Shown: in pieces, positions 16,164-25,570 of the stretch
How positions within the stretch are numbered: the stretch's first letter is position 1
Layout of the letters: each line of letters opens with the position of its first letter
From: an uncultured Rothia sp.
Lineage (GTDB): Bacteria > Actinomycetota > Actinomycetes > Actinomycetales > Micrococcaceae
Length of the DNA stretch: 64,000 bases
Reading direction: 5' to 3'
NCBI RefSeq assembly: GCF_916715725.1
Contig: NZ_CAKAPD010000006.1
Location: 59,077-123,076 of the forward strand
Position numbers and translations under genes: made by a program
The notes under the pieces: model-generated
What the model was told of the DNA's origin: nothing
Seen by the model: only the letters and a program-made list of their open reading frames with translations
Database searches by the model: none

Positions 16164-17368
16164 TAGTGAATCACTCCAGAAGTCTGCGAGAACCAATCAC
16201 CGAAGAACAGCGCCAGGGCGACGAGCACGCAGAGGGCGTTAACAACCCAGAGGCGGAACACGGAGTTCACTTCGCCGCTGCTGACGGTACCGGGGGCAAT
16301 GCCTCGCTTATCAATTGAGTACATGCCGTTGACGCCGACCTTCTCCATGTGGTGGTGGAAGGGGGTCATACGGAAGTAACGGTGCGCGTGCAGGGGCTTC
16401 TCCCCCGCTGCCACCGAACGCTTACGGCTGGTCTTGAACACGAACTTCTGCACGATCACAGAGAACACTTCCAGCACGGGAATCAGAGCGATGACCAGCA
16501 GAAGCAGCTCGGTGCGGGTGAACAGCGCGAAAGCAACCATTGCGCCACCGAGTGCCAGGGAACCGGAGTCGCCCATGAAGATCTGTGCCTTCGAAACGTT
16601 CCACCAGAGGAAGCCAGCCAGCGAACCCACCAGGGAAGCGGCAATCAGCGCCAGCGAACCGGGGTCGCGCACATCGTAGCAGGCGGTGCCAGCACCGGCG
16701 GAGCAGGCGTGCACATACTGCCAGATGCTGATGGTCAGGTAGCCGGAAAAGATGGTCATCATGATGCCACCAGCCAGACCGTCCAGACCATCGGTGAAGT
16801 TCACCGCGTTCGTACCGGACAGGGAGATGAGGGTAATCCAACCAACCAGCAGGATGGAACCGAAGACCGCACCCGCCGCGAACAGATCGATGGGCAGGTC
16901 ACGCACGAAGGAGATAGCGGTCGACGCCGGACGAGCACCTGACTCATTCGGGAACTGGAACGCCAGGTACGCAAAGGGCAGGGTCACGCCCAGAAGACCA
17001 ATGGTCTTCTGCTTCTCGGTCAGGCCCTCGTTGCCCTTATTGCGGAACTTCATGATGTCGTCCGCCGCGCCCACACCGAGCATGCCCAGGGTGAAGGCGA
17101 TGGTCAGCCACGCGGTAGCGGTCGGTACCGGCGCGGTACCGAAGAGCAGGGCGCTCACCGCCAGGGTCAAGAAGTAGGCGAGAATCGCCGCGGGGATGAA
17201 AATCAGACCCGCCATGGTGGGGGTGCCTGCCTTATGCTGGTGGGCTGCCGGGCCTTCCTCACGGATGAGCTGGCCAAGCTTCAGAGACTTCATCTTCTTG
17301 ATGAACACCGGCAGCGCGGTGAGGGAGATGAGGAATCCGAAGATTCCAGCAATCAGCACGGTAATCAT
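16163..17368 (-). CDS. mraY: Phospho-N-acetylmuramoyl-pentapeptide transferase
   Basis: 401-residue polytopic membrane enzyme, about ten helices. Conserved cytoplasmic blocks are present: GTPTMAGL, GAADDIMKFRNKGNEGL, NFTDGLDGLAGG (catalytic Asp), FMGDSGSLALGG and TPFHHHMEKVG. It transfers phospho-MurNAc-pentapeptide to undecaprenyl phosphate, forming lipid I. It starts 6 bases after the murF stop, and its own stop overlaps the murD start, so murF-mraY-murD are very likely translated as a unit. Confidence 0.97.
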   Translation of the reverse strand: MITVLIAGIFGFLISLTALPVFIKKMKSLKLGQLIREEGPAAHQHKAGTPTMAGLIFIPAAILAYFLTLAVSALLFGTAPVPTATAWLTIAFTLGMLGVGAADDIMKFRNKGNEGLTEKQKTIGLLGVTLPFAYLAFQFPNESGARPASTAISFVRDLPIDLFAAGAVFGSILLVGWITLISLSGTNAVNFTDGLDGLAGGIMMTIFSGYLTISIWQYVHACSAGAGTACYDVRDPGSLALIAASLVGSLAGFLWWNVSKAQIFMGDSGSLALGGAMVAFALFTRTELLLLVIALIPVLEVFSVIVQKFVFKTSRKRSVAAGEKPLHAHRYFRMTPFHHHMEKVGVNGMYSIDKRGIAPGTVSSGEVNSVFRLWVVNALCVLVALALFFGDWFSQTSGVIH

Positions 17369-17374
17369 AAAGCG

Positions 17375-18994
17375 CTACCCTTCGTTCGTGGTCTGTTCGG
17401 TCGAGGTACGGTCACCGTTAGCGGCACCGTCCAGGTGAGCGGCAAGGTGGTCGCTCAAATCGGTGGTTTCAACAAAATCACCGGCAGAAAGCCAGGTCGG
17501 TGCCTGCTCTTCCTCGGTGCCGAAGGTGTACTCAGCGAAAGCAACCTGGTCGCCCAGAATGCCCAGCTTCGCGCCGTTCGAGGACTTGAAGAGCACAATG
17601 TCGCCGGGGCGAACCTCGGCGCGCAGAATCTGCTCTGCCTCTTCGGGGGTCTTCACCCAGGTCGCCTCATTACCCCAGGAGCCTTCCAGGTGAGCCGCAT
17701 TGTAGGTGGGCTTCGTTTCGTCGCCCACAGCAATCAGCTTGGAAATATTCATGCGCACCACGAGGCGGCCGATGCGGTCGTGCTCCTCCACGGAGGCGTC
17801 ACCGAGCTCCAGCATGGCGCCCAGAACAGCCCAGGTGCGGTGCGGCTGACCGGTCGCCGGGTCAACGGTGCGGCCCAGCTGCGCCAGAGTGCGCAGTGCA
17901 GCCGCCATAGACTCGGGGTTCGCGTTGTAGGCGTCGTTAATGACGGTCACGCCGTCAGCACGGTCGGTGCGGGCCATACGCCACTTCGAAGCAGCCGCCG
18001 CCTTGTTGAGCGCGCGAGCAATCTTCTCACCCGAAATACCGCTGTTGTAGGCGATCGTCGCCGCAGCCAGCAGGTTGTACACATGGTGCTCACCGATCAG
18101 CTGTGAGGAAATCTCGTACTCGCTACCGTCGGGCAGGCGCAGAGTGAATTCGGGGCAGCCGGCGTCGGTGGTGCGCAGGTTCAGCGCCGCCACGTAGCGT
18201 TCGTACGGCTGACCGTTCGCGTCGGTCTTCTCGCCCACGCCAAAGTAAGTAATGGGGGCAACCGAACGCGACGCCATGCGTAGCACGCGCTCATCATCAG
18301 CGTTCAGCGCCAGGGAACCGGTCGGCTGAACGCCCTCAGCCAGCTCACCCTTAGTGCGCTCAATATTGTCCACACCGCCGAACTCGCCAGCGTGCGCGGT
18401 ACCGACCTTCAGGATTGCACCGTGATCGGGGTGCGCAATATTCGCCAGGTACTCGATGTTGCCCACACGGTCCGCACCCATCTCAATGACCAGGTAGCGG
18501 GTGGACTCATCCGCACGGAAAACGGTCAGGGGCACGCCCACCTCACTGTTGTAGGAGCCGACCGGGGCAACGGTCGGGCCCTCCGGGGTGAAAATGGCGG
18601 CAAGAAGGTCCTTGGTGGTGGTCTTACCGGCAGAACCGGTAATACCGATAACGGTCAGCTCACCCTGAGCACGCATCTGCTCAATGGAGTAGCGCGCCAA
18701 ATCACCCATCGCCAGCACCACATCGGGCACCTGGATGCTCGGGTAGGGCACGCCCTGCTCGTCGAGTACTTCGCGCTCGACCAGCGCCAGGGTCGCGCCC
18801 CGCTCAAACGCCATGGGGATGAACCTGTGACCGTCAGTGACCGCACCGGGCTTCGCCACGAACAGGGTACCGGTCTGCACCTCGCGGGAGTCGGTGGTGG
18901 CGAAGTCTGCGTACACCTGCTCCTCACGGCCCTCCAGGCCGATAGCGGTGCCGCCGGTTGCCTCAATAATCTGGGCGGCGCTGAGCTTAATCAT
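17375..18994 (-). CDS. murF: UDP-MurNAc-tripeptide--D-alanyl-D-alanine ligase
   Basis: 539 residues. The ATP loop ITGSAGKTTTKDLLAAIF is typical of MurF, followed by HHVYNLLAAATIAYNSG and VINDAYNANPESM, the region that reads the dipeptide substrate. It adds D-Ala-D-Ala to the tripeptide precursor in the cytoplasm. Its first eight bases (ATGATTAA) overlap the end of murE, so the two are translationally coupled. It is longer than average (about 450-510) because of an extended C-terminal tail of about 30 hydrophilic residues. Confidence 0.95.
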   Translation of the reverse strand: MIKLSAAQIIEATGGTAIGLEGREEQVYADFATTDSREVQTGTLFVAKPGAVTDGHRFIPMAFERGATLALVEREVLDEQGVPYPSIQVPDVVLAMGDLARYSIEQMRAQGELTVIGITGSAGKTTTKDLLAAIFTPEGPTVAPVGSYNSEVGVPLTVFRADESTRYLVIEMGADRVGNIEYLANIAHPDHGAILKVGTAHAGEFGGVDNIERTKGELAEGVQPTGSLALNADDERVLRMASRSVAPITYFGVGEKTDANGQPYERYVAALNLRTTDAGCPEFTLRLPDGSEYEISSQLIGEHHVYNLLAAATIAYNSGISGEKIARALNKAAAASKWRMARTDRADGVTVINDAYNANPESMAAALRTLAQLGRTVDPATGQPHRTWAVLGAMLELGDASVEEHDRIGRLVVRMNISKLIAVGDETKPTYNAAHLEGSWGNEATWVKTPEEAEQILRAEVRPGDIVLFKSSNGAKLGILGDQVAFAEYTFGTEEEQAPTWLSAGDFVETTDLSDHLAAHLDGAANGDRTSTEQTTNEG

Positions 18995-20732
18995 TCTTCA
19001 CCATACCTTCAGCGGTCTTAGAGTCACTTTCATCGAGCATGCGCTGGTAGTCAGGCAGGATCTCGAAACCGTGCGCACGCAGGGCACGGGCGGTTTCAAC
19101 GCGGTCGTCCAGGGCGATATCCACGCCGTCAACATCCTGTTCGGTTTCGTGGCCGCGGCCAGCAATCAGGATGGCGTCATGCTCGCCCGCCAGGGCAATT
19201 GCCGCATCAATAGCGGCGGCACGCGGAGAAATATTCAGGATCTGGGTGGCTCGGCGGTTCTCAGCCTTCTGCGCGCCCTCCTCAACGGCGGCACGAATCG
19301 GCTCGGGCGCCTCACCGTGCGGATCGTCATCAGTCACAACCACAATATCTGCGTACTGTGCCGCAATCGCACCCATAATCGGGCGCTTGAGCTGGTCACG
19401 CTCACCGGTCGCACCGAAAACAATCATGACCTTGCCGTCGCCGGGGCGATCCATCGCCTCCAGGGCACGGGTCAGGCCGTCAGGGTTGTGGGCAAAGTCC
19501 ACAATCGCGTGCGGAGCCAAAGAAATCAGCTGCATACGACCCGGCACCACCGGAGTCAGAGCCGAACCGGACGCCAGCTCAGGCAGCAGACGCGCACGCT
19601 CAGCAGAGTCAGTGTCCAGGTACGCCATGAGAGCCGCCAGCGCAGCATTCGAAACGTTAAAGTCAGCGGGCAGACCGGTGTAGCATTCAACGCTCTCACC
19701 GGCACCATTAGCCACGTGGAAGCGGTGGCCCAGACCCTCACGCTGAACCTTCACCACGGCCCAGTCGCGGGCACCAAACTCTGCGGGCACCTCAGCCAGA
19801 CCGGCACCGCGCGCAGTCACCAGACGGTGCACCTGCTCAGCGCCCATCTGCTCGCAAGCGGCGGAGAACATCTTCTCGCCCCACTCGTCATCAGCAGTAA
19901 TCACAGCCAGCTCGGCACGTTCGGGGGTGAACAGCTGAGCCTTCGAGTCGAAATAATGCTCCATAGTGCCGTGCAAATCCAGGTGGTCCTGGGTCAGGTT
20001 CGTGAAGCCAGCAACCGCATACTTCACGCCGTCCACACGGTGGTAATCAATCGCGTGCGATGACACCTCCATTGCGGCGCAACGCACCTGATGCTGACCC
20101 ATAATCGTCAGCAAAGAATGCACGTGAGGAGACTCAGGGGTGGTCATCTTCGAAGGAACCGACACACCATCAATCAGAATCTGAATAGTGCCAATCAGAC
20201 CCGTCTTCACACCCTGGCCGGTGCGGAACACCGACTCCAACATGTAGGTGGAGGTGGTCTTACCGTTCGTACCGGTCACCGCATATCGGTGAGTATCAGG
20301 GAACGACGCCGAACCATAAATCAGCGCCGCCAACGGACCGACGTACTCGCGCAGGTTCTCAGTCACCAGGAGCGGCACCGGCGCCTCACCCAGCAGCTGC
20401 GCACCGGCTGCATCCGTCAAAATAGCGGAAGCTCCCAGCTTCAACGCGGCCTCAGCAAACTGCGCGCCGTGCACCTTCGCACCGGGCAGAGCCACGTACA
20501 GGTCCTGCGGGCGAACGCCTCGGGAGTCCATGCTGATACCGGTGACCTCAACGGACTCACCGGATTCAGAGCCCTGAACGCCGCTAGCCGGCTGGGAACT
20601 CACCTGAGCACCCAAGCCCTGCAGATGTTCGCGAAGGTGCGCCAAACTCACCGGGCGCACAGAATTCGGGCGCAGAGTCTGAGCGTCGCCGCCCAGCAGG
20701 TTCTGGCCGGGTGCGTGAGATGCGGTATCCAT
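18987..20732 (-). CDS. murE: UDP-MurNAc-tripeptide ligase MurE, predicted not meso-DAP-specific
   Basis: The start at 20732 (MDTASHAPG) has an AGAAGGA site; a 26-residue upstream extension is not supported. 581 residues. The ATP loop is AVTGTNGKTTSTYM; the dead-end Lys/His region reads EVSSHAIDYHRVDG. The third-amino-acid pocket motif reads DDDPHGE, lacking the Arg of the DNPR motif typical of meso-diaminopimelate enzymes, which fits the L-lysine peptidoglycan of Rothia and relatives (family knowledge plus inference). It opens the tightly coupled block murE-murF-mraY-murD. Confidence 0.94.
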   Translation of the reverse strand: MDTASHAPGQNLLGGDAQTLRPNSVRPVSLAHLREHLQGLGAQVSSQPASGVQGSESGESVEVTGISMDSRGVRPQDLYVALPGAKVHGAQFAEAALKLGASAILTDAAGAQLLGEAPVPLLVTENLREYVGPLAALIYGSASFPDTHRYAVTGTNGKTTSTYMLESVFRTGQGVKTGLIGTIQILIDGVSVPSKMTTPESPHVHSLLTIMGQHQVRCAAMEVSSHAIDYHRVDGVKYAVAGFTNLTQDHLDLHGTMEHYFDSKAQLFTPERAELAVITADDEWGEKMFSAACEQMGAEQVHRLVTARGAGLAEVPAEFGARDWAVVKVQREGLGHRFHVANGAGESVECYTGLPADFNVSNAALAALMAYLDTDSAERARLLPELASGSALTPVVPGRMQLISLAPHAIVDFAHNPDGLTRALEAMDRPGDGKVMIVFGATGERDQLKRPIMGAIAAQYADIVVVTDDDPHGEAPEPIRAAVEEGAQKAENRRATQILNISPRAAAIDAAIALAGEHDAILIAGRGHETEQDVDGVDIALDDRVETARALRAHGFEILPDYQRMLDESDSKTAEGMVKND

Positions 20733-20900
20733 CGTCCTTCTTTCCTCCCCGCTATCAGAAGCGGTGAGCTCTGTATGGTCAATGCGCTCAAGGCACACAG
20801 GGTCATTCAATATTCTACGGTCTTTAGGCTTCGACAGGTGTTCAGTACCGGGGCTTCTTCATCACGAATCAGCTACCGGGAACCTCTCCCCCGCTCGCCT

Positions 20901-22766
20901 TTAGCTCGTCTTATTGGGGCTATCCTCAGCAAAAAGCGGAATCAACTCCGGTTCACCGGTAGAACGCGGCACATTATAGGTGTGCAGGGTCTTCTCCATA
21001 ATCTTGGAGAACTCAGCCGTCGTACCGTTCGCACCCACGCTACCCTCAGGACGCTGCATGGTCACCGCCACCAAGAACTGCGGGTTCTCAATCGGCGCCA
21101 CACCAATAAAGGACGTCGTGTTGCCGTCGTAGCCGCCCTTCTCACTCGGAGTTTCCGCAGTACCGGTCTTACCGCCCACGCGGTAGCCGGTCACCTTCGC
21201 CGGACGGGCGTGGCCTTGCTCCACCACATTCTCCATGAGAGTCAGGCAGGAAGCGGCAGTCTCCTCGCTGACCATGCGTTCGCCAGGCTCTACGGCACGC
21301 TTATGTTCGGTACCGTCGGCGTCAATGATCGCGTCCACAATGCGCGGCTTCAGACGAACGCCCTTATTGCCCAGCGCCTGGAAAATCATGGCGGTCTGCA
21401 GCGGAGTCTGCGCAACACCCTGACCGAACAGCACAGTGTACTGCTGACGGCCATCCCAATCACGCCAATCAGCGATTATACCCTGCTCCTCACCGGTCAG
21501 CTCAATGCCGGTAAACTCGCCGACGCCGTACTTCTTCAACCAGTTGTAGCGCTCTTCCTTGCTGAGCTTCTGACCGACCAGCACCGTACCGGTGTTCATC
21601 GAGTCATGAATAATGCCCGAGAAAGTACGCCGCTGCGCCCCGTGCTCAAACGCATCCTTGAAAGTCTGGCCGTCAATCGTGAGGGTCGCGGGCACATCAT
21701 ACACACTAGTCGGAGTCGTCAGGCCCTGCTCAATCAACGCAGAAGAAGTCAGCATCTTCTCGGTCGAACCGGGCTCCACGTTCTGCGAAATAGCGCGCGG
21801 AGTCATATCCGCCGCATCCTCAATGGTTGCCGCGCCCGGGTCCATCGTGGAGGAATCAGCAAGAGCCAAAATGGAGCCGTCCCGCACATTCATAACAATG
21901 GCGGTGCACCATTCAGCCTTCAGCTCCTCAGCGCGGGCACGAACCACCTGCTGCGCAAAATACTGCACATCACGGTTAATGGTCAGGCGAATATTTTTAC
22001 CGTCCACCGCCAGGCGTTGCTCTTCCTTCGCCACGGGGATACGCACACCATCAGCACTAATCTCGTAGGTACGTTCACCGGGGGTGCCGGCAAGTTCCTT
22101 CTCGAAGACACGCTCAATGCCCACCGAGAAGTTACGGGAAACCGTACCGCCCTTACCGTTGCCGTCAGCCTCTTCAACAATGTTGTATTTGCCGACCACG
22201 GAGCCACCCACACTACCGTTGGGGTACAGGCGCTGGGAGAACGCCTCACCGTAGATGAAGGGCGCGCCCAGGGCATCAATCTTATTGAAAATTTCCGGGG
22301 TGATATTTGCCTTAATCACCGAGTACTTGGAGGTGCCGTCCAGCTTGGACTTGATGAACTCGTCGGTAATGCCCGGGTCAACGGTCTTGAGAATATCGAC
22401 CATCTCGTACACCAGCTGGTTGGGGGTGACCTCAATCTTCTGGGTGCGGTCCTCGTTGTAACGCTTGAAGGTCGCCACGGCACTCTGATCAGCGGTCAGG
22501 TTATAGCGCTGCACAGTACGCGCCATGACATTGCCGTTGATATCCAGAATCTGGCCGCGCACAGCAGGCAGCACCTGGGAGCGCAAACGCTTCTGACGGG
22601 ACGCATTCGCCACCGCACCGGGATCAAAGCCCTGGCGGATAAACAGGTTCGCACCGATAACGCCCAGAGCGCAGGTGGCTGCGGCGCCTGCGACGAAGCC
22701 ACGGCGGGTCAGATCCGGCTGACCGGATGCCGATTCGTTCGCGTTCTTACGCGCGTCGGAGCTCAT
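20901..22766 (-). CDS. ftsI: Septal transpeptidase FtsI (class B PBP) with twin-arginine N-terminus
   Basis: Start at 22766 (MSSDARKN) with a GAAAGGA site; the frame extends 15 codons upstream without support. 621 residues. The PBP dimerisation domain begins at LPAVRGQILDINGNVMA; the transpeptidase domain has the catalytic serine in STEK (EPGSTEKMLTSSAL), SMN as the SxN motif and GGKTGTAE. It crosslinks septal peptidoglycan with FtsW. The single N-terminal membrane segment is preceded by DLTRRGFVAGAAA, which fits the Tat consensus better than a usual FtsI signal anchor. A 168-base gap precedes murE; ftsL-like lies 62 bases upstream. Confidence 0.95.
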   Translation of the reverse strand: MSSDARKNANESASGQPDLTRRGFVAGAAATCALGVIGANLFIRQGFDPGAVANASRQKRLRSQVLPAVRGQILDINGNVMARTVQRYNLTADQSAVATFKRYNEDRTQKIEVTPNQLVYEMVDILKTVDPGITDEFIKSKLDGTSKYSVIKANITPEIFNKIDALGAPFIYGEAFSQRLYPNGSVGGSVVGKYNIVEEADGNGKGGTVSRNFSVGIERVFEKELAGTPGERTYEISADGVRIPVAKEEQRLAVDGKNIRLTINRDVQYFAQQVVRARAEELKAEWCTAIVMNVRDGSILALADSSTMDPGAATIEDAADMTPRAISQNVEPGSTEKMLTSSALIEQGLTTPTSVYDVPATLTIDGQTFKDAFEHGAQRRTFSGIIHDSMNTGTVLVGQKLSKEERYNWLKKYGVGEFTGIELTGEEQGIIADWRDWDGRQQYTVLFGQGVAQTPLQTAMIFQALGNKGVRLKPRIVDAIIDADGTEHKRAVEPGERMVSEETAASCLTLMENVVEQGHARPAKVTGYRVGGKTGTAETPSEKGGYDGNTTSFIGVAPIENPQFLVAVTMQRPEGSVGANGTTAEFSKIMEKTLHTYNVPRSTGEPELIPLFAEDSPNKTS

Positions 22767-22828
22767 GCGGTGGTCCTTTCGCTGGTCTAGTCTATCGGTG
22801 ATGCTGTGCATCCTGTGGTCAATGGTAT

Positions 22829-23800
22829 TTATCGTGCAGCCTGGCTTGCCGCGGGGCTAGCGGCAGGGTTGGGTTGCTGAGCGGCGCTCGGTGCGGCAGA
22901 CGCGGCGGGGCTAGCAGGTGCGCTCGGTGCAGGGTTAGCCTGCTGAGCGGGGCTTGCCGAGGCGCTTGCAGATGCCTTAGCCGAAGCGCTCGCCTGGCCG
23001 TGTCGCTGCTGAACAGACTTGTCAGCCTCCACAATGCCCTTGGCGTAGCTTTCGTTCGAGCCGGCCGCCGGAGGCGCAATCAGGTTCTCCTGCTTGTTTC
23101 CCTCAGCACCGGTCGGGCTTGCAGCCGGGGTGGGGGTGCCCTCAATCGTGGAGGACTGCAGGTTCAGGGTCGCCTGCGAAGAGCTCACAAACATGCCCAG
23201 GGTGCTGGCGCGTATCGCCAAATCCTGCGGGGCTTCCTTGAAACCAATCTCCTGCTGCAGCGCCTGATTTTCTTGCACAAGCTGCTGCTCCTGCGCGCGC
23301 AAATCCACCATGTCGTACTGGCGGGTCACGATCAGTACGTTGAGCAGCAGAATAAAAATCAGGGTCAGCGGAATTGCCGCAAAAACAGCGAGCATGGTGG
23401 GCGGGCTGAGCTTACGGGCTCGGCGGCGCACAGCGGACAGCGGGTTACGCTGCTTAGGCTTCTCTTCTCGGGTCTCTTCGGTGCGTGCTGCCGCACGGAC
23501 GCTCGAGGGCACACGGCTCGCGTTCGTTGAGGTGCGCTTACCGCCGTGCGAAGCAGCGGTGCTGGCGGGGCGGACCACCGGCTGGGAGGCGGTGACCGGC
23601 TCCAGACGCGCGGCGCGGGTACGGCCGGAGTGGGCTCGGGTGGAGGCGCGGCTCGCCCCGGTAGAGCCGCCAGTAGAGGATGCGCGGGTAGAGCCAACGG
23701 CGCCGGGGGTGCCGGCGGCAGGGCGCGAGGAACCGGCGCGTCGACTCCGCGGGGCGCCCTGGGTGCGGGTGGGGCGCTGGGATGCGTGCTGGGTGCTCAC
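22829..23800 (-). CDS. ftsL: FtsL-like bitopic divisome protein
   Basis: 323 residues. The assignment rests on position between rsmH and ftsI and on architecture: a basic, low-complexity cytoplasmic region (1-132, Arg/Thr/Ser/Ala), one membrane helix (about 133-157, PPTMLAVFAAIPLTLIFILL) and a short periplasmic coiled coil (DLRAQEQQLVQENQALQQEI). FtsL pairs with FtsB and activates FtsWI. The last 120 residues are an Ala/Ser/Pro/Gln-rich tail that ordinary FtsL lacks, so the protein is about twice to three times the usual size. Sequence identity in FtsL is always low; the call is by synteny. Confidence 0.8.
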   Translation of the reverse strand: MSTQHASQRPTRTQGAPRSRRAGSSRPAAGTPGAVGSTRASSTGGSTGASRASTRAHSGRTRAARLEPVTASQPVVRPASTAASHGGKRTSTNASRVPSSVRAAARTEETREEKPKQRNPLSAVRRRARKLSPPTMLAVFAAIPLTLIFILLLNVLIVTRQYDMVDLRAQEQQLVQENQALQQEIGFKEAPQDLAIRASTLGMFVSSSQATLNLQSSTIEGTPTPAASPTGAEGNKQENLIAPPAAGSNESYAKGIVEADKSVQQRHGQASASAKASASASASPAQQANPAPSAPASPAASAAPSAAQQPNPAASPAASQAAR

Positions 23801-23820
23801 TCTTCTTCGCTTTCTGTCTT

Positions 23821-24885
23821 CTACTTGGCGGGGATGCGGATCTTCTCGGCGGCGCGCAGCTTGGCGCTGGCGGCGCGGGAGTTCTGTTCGATTTCCTCGT
23901 CGGTAGGCGGTTCGGCGCCGCGGGTAATGATTTTGACGGTGGGCTTGTGCTCTTCAAGCTCTACAGGGAAGCCCTTGGGTGCCTTGGAGGTTGCCTCTGC
24001 GGTCAGTGCCCTCTTGACGATTTTGTCTTCGAGGCTGTGGTAGCTCATGGCGACGAATCGGCCGCCGAGGTTGAGCGCCTCCAAGGCTGCCGGTACGGCG
24101 CGTTCGAGGGCTTCCAGTTCGTGGTTCACTTCGATGCGCAACGCCTGGAAGGTGCGCTTGGCGGGGTGGCCACCGGTGCGCTGCGCGGCGACGGGCACCG
24201 CCTTCTGAATAATGCGCACGAGCTCACCGGTGGTTTCCAGCGGCGCGTTGGCGCGGGCGGTGCAGATAGCGCGAGCAATACGCGACGCGAACTTCTCTTC
24301 GCCCCAGTTGCGGATAATGCGGCGCAGCTGGTCTTCACTGTATTCGTTGACGACGATGCGGGCGGTGAGCTCATCTTCGGAGTTCATACGCATGTCCAGG
24401 GGTGCATCGTAGGAGTAGGCGAAGCCACGGGTGCGTTCGTCCAGCTGCATGGAGGAGACGCCCAAGTCCATCAGGATGCCGTCGATGCCCTGCACGCCGG
24501 CGGTTTCCATGGCGCGGTCAATTTCGTCGTAGACGGCGTGGACGGGCACGAAGCGTTCGCCGAAGCGTGCCAGGCGCTCACCGGCGATGGCGTGTGCCTG
24601 CAGGTCGCGGTCAATACCGATCAGCACAAGGTTTTCGAAGCGTTCGAGCAACGCCTCAGAGTGGCCGCCCATACCGAGGGTGCCATCAATGACGTAGGCG
24701 GTGCCTCGCTCCTCGACGGCGCGCTCAATGCCCGGTGCCAGCAGGTTAATGCAGCGGTCCAGCATGACGGGCACGTGGCGTTCGCTGGCTTCACGCTGGG
24801 AGAGGTTCTCAATGGATGCGCCGGTCACCTTGGCGGCAGCGCCGGAGGCGGTCGTACCGGTTTCGGGGGCGTGTTCTACGCTCAT
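23821..24885 (-). CDS. rsmH: 16S rRNA (cytosine(1402)-N(4))-methyltransferase
   Basis: 354 residues. Starts with the typical HVPVMLDRCINLL, then YVIDGTLGMGGHSEALLE (SAM-binding), DGILMDLGVSSMQLDE, and ends with the MSYHSLEDKIVKRAL block of the MraW/RsmH family. It methylates C1402 in the ribosomal decoding centre. It lies about 100 bases downstream of mraZ and 20 bases upstream of ftsL, the standard dcw order. Confidence 0.97.
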   Translation of the reverse strand: MSVEHAPETGTTASGAAAKVTGASIENLSQREASERHVPVMLDRCINLLAPGIERAVEERGTAYVIDGTLGMGGHSEALLERFENLVLIGIDRDLQAHAIAGERLARFGERFVPVHAVYDEIDRAMETAGVQGIDGILMDLGVSSMQLDERTRGFAYSYDAPLDMRMNSEDELTARIVVNEYSEDQLRRIIRNWGEEKFASRIARAICTARANAPLETTGELVRIIQKAVPVAAQRTGGHPAKRTFQALRIEVNHELEALERAVPAALEALNLGGRFVAMSYHSLEDKIVKRALTAEATSKAPKGFPVELEEHKPTVKIITRGAEPPTDEEIEQNSRAASAKLRAAEKIRIPAK

Positions 24886-24986
24886 GGGTGCTCCTGTGAG
24901 AGTTTGTCCTGCGGGAAGGCTTACGGAAGAGTGGTGCGGGTGCTAGAGATGCCGGGGCGGTAGCCGTCGCGTCGGCGGGATGCCGG

Positions 24987-25418
24987 TTAGAGCAGCGGGC
25001 TGAACGGGTCCTCGTCGAGGGCAGCGAATTCAGCTTCGGTGCGGGCGAGGTACTCTTCCCAGGCCGCTGCATCCCAGATTTCTGCGCGGGTTCCGGATCC
25101 GATGACGACGAGATTGTCGGTCAGTCCTGCGTATTGGCGCAGTATCGGCGGGATGGTGATGCGTCCCTGCTTGTCGGGCAGTTCGTCGGAGGCTCCTGAG
25201 AGGAAAACTCGCAGGAAGTCTCGGGCGGCTCGTCCCGGCAGGGGCGCGGTGCGCATCCGTTCGTGGATGCGTTCAAATTCTGCGGCGGGGAAAACGTACA
25301 GGCATCGTTCTTGACCGCGGGTCAGAACGAGGCCTGCTGAGAGTTCCTCACGGAATTTGGCGGGAAGGATGATGCGTCCTTTGGCGTCCATTCGTGGTGA
25401 GTAGGTACCTAGGAACAT
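24987..25418 (-). CDS. mraZ: Transcriptional regulator MraZ
   Basis: 143 residues, two AbrB-like swapped-hairpin repeats: DAKGRIILPAKFREEL and DKQGRITIPPILRQY, each with the DxxGRxxxP DNA-binding core. MraZ forms a ring and binds tandem GTG-containing boxes upstream of its own operon, usually repressing the dcw cluster. It is the first gene of the cluster; a matching box array lies at 25571-25609. Its start at 25418 has a GAGGTGAAGTG region upstream acting as ribosome-binding site. Confidence 0.96.
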   Translation of the reverse strand: MFLGTYSPRMDAKGRIILPAKFREELSAGLVLTRGQERCLYVFPAAEFERIHERMRTAPLPGRAARDFLRVFLSGASDELPDKQGRITIPPILRQYAGLTDNLVVIGSGTRAEIWDAAAWEEYLARTEAEFAALDEDPFSPLL

Positions 25419-25570
25419 TCACTTCACCTCCCCGATGTGTGCCGTTGCGCTAAAGTCTGCGGGAGCGGGGTTGCTCCACGATTCCTGTAGGTGCCGGTGG
25501 CGGGGTGTGCCGGGCCGGCGCCTCCGCCGCGTGTTTGAGGGCACGGCGATAGGACTGACTTTCAGCTTTC

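Noticed and set aside
20091..22790. 899-codon plus-strand open frame opposite murE and ftsI
   Set aside because: Antisense shadow of two well-defined genes, with no recognisable domain.
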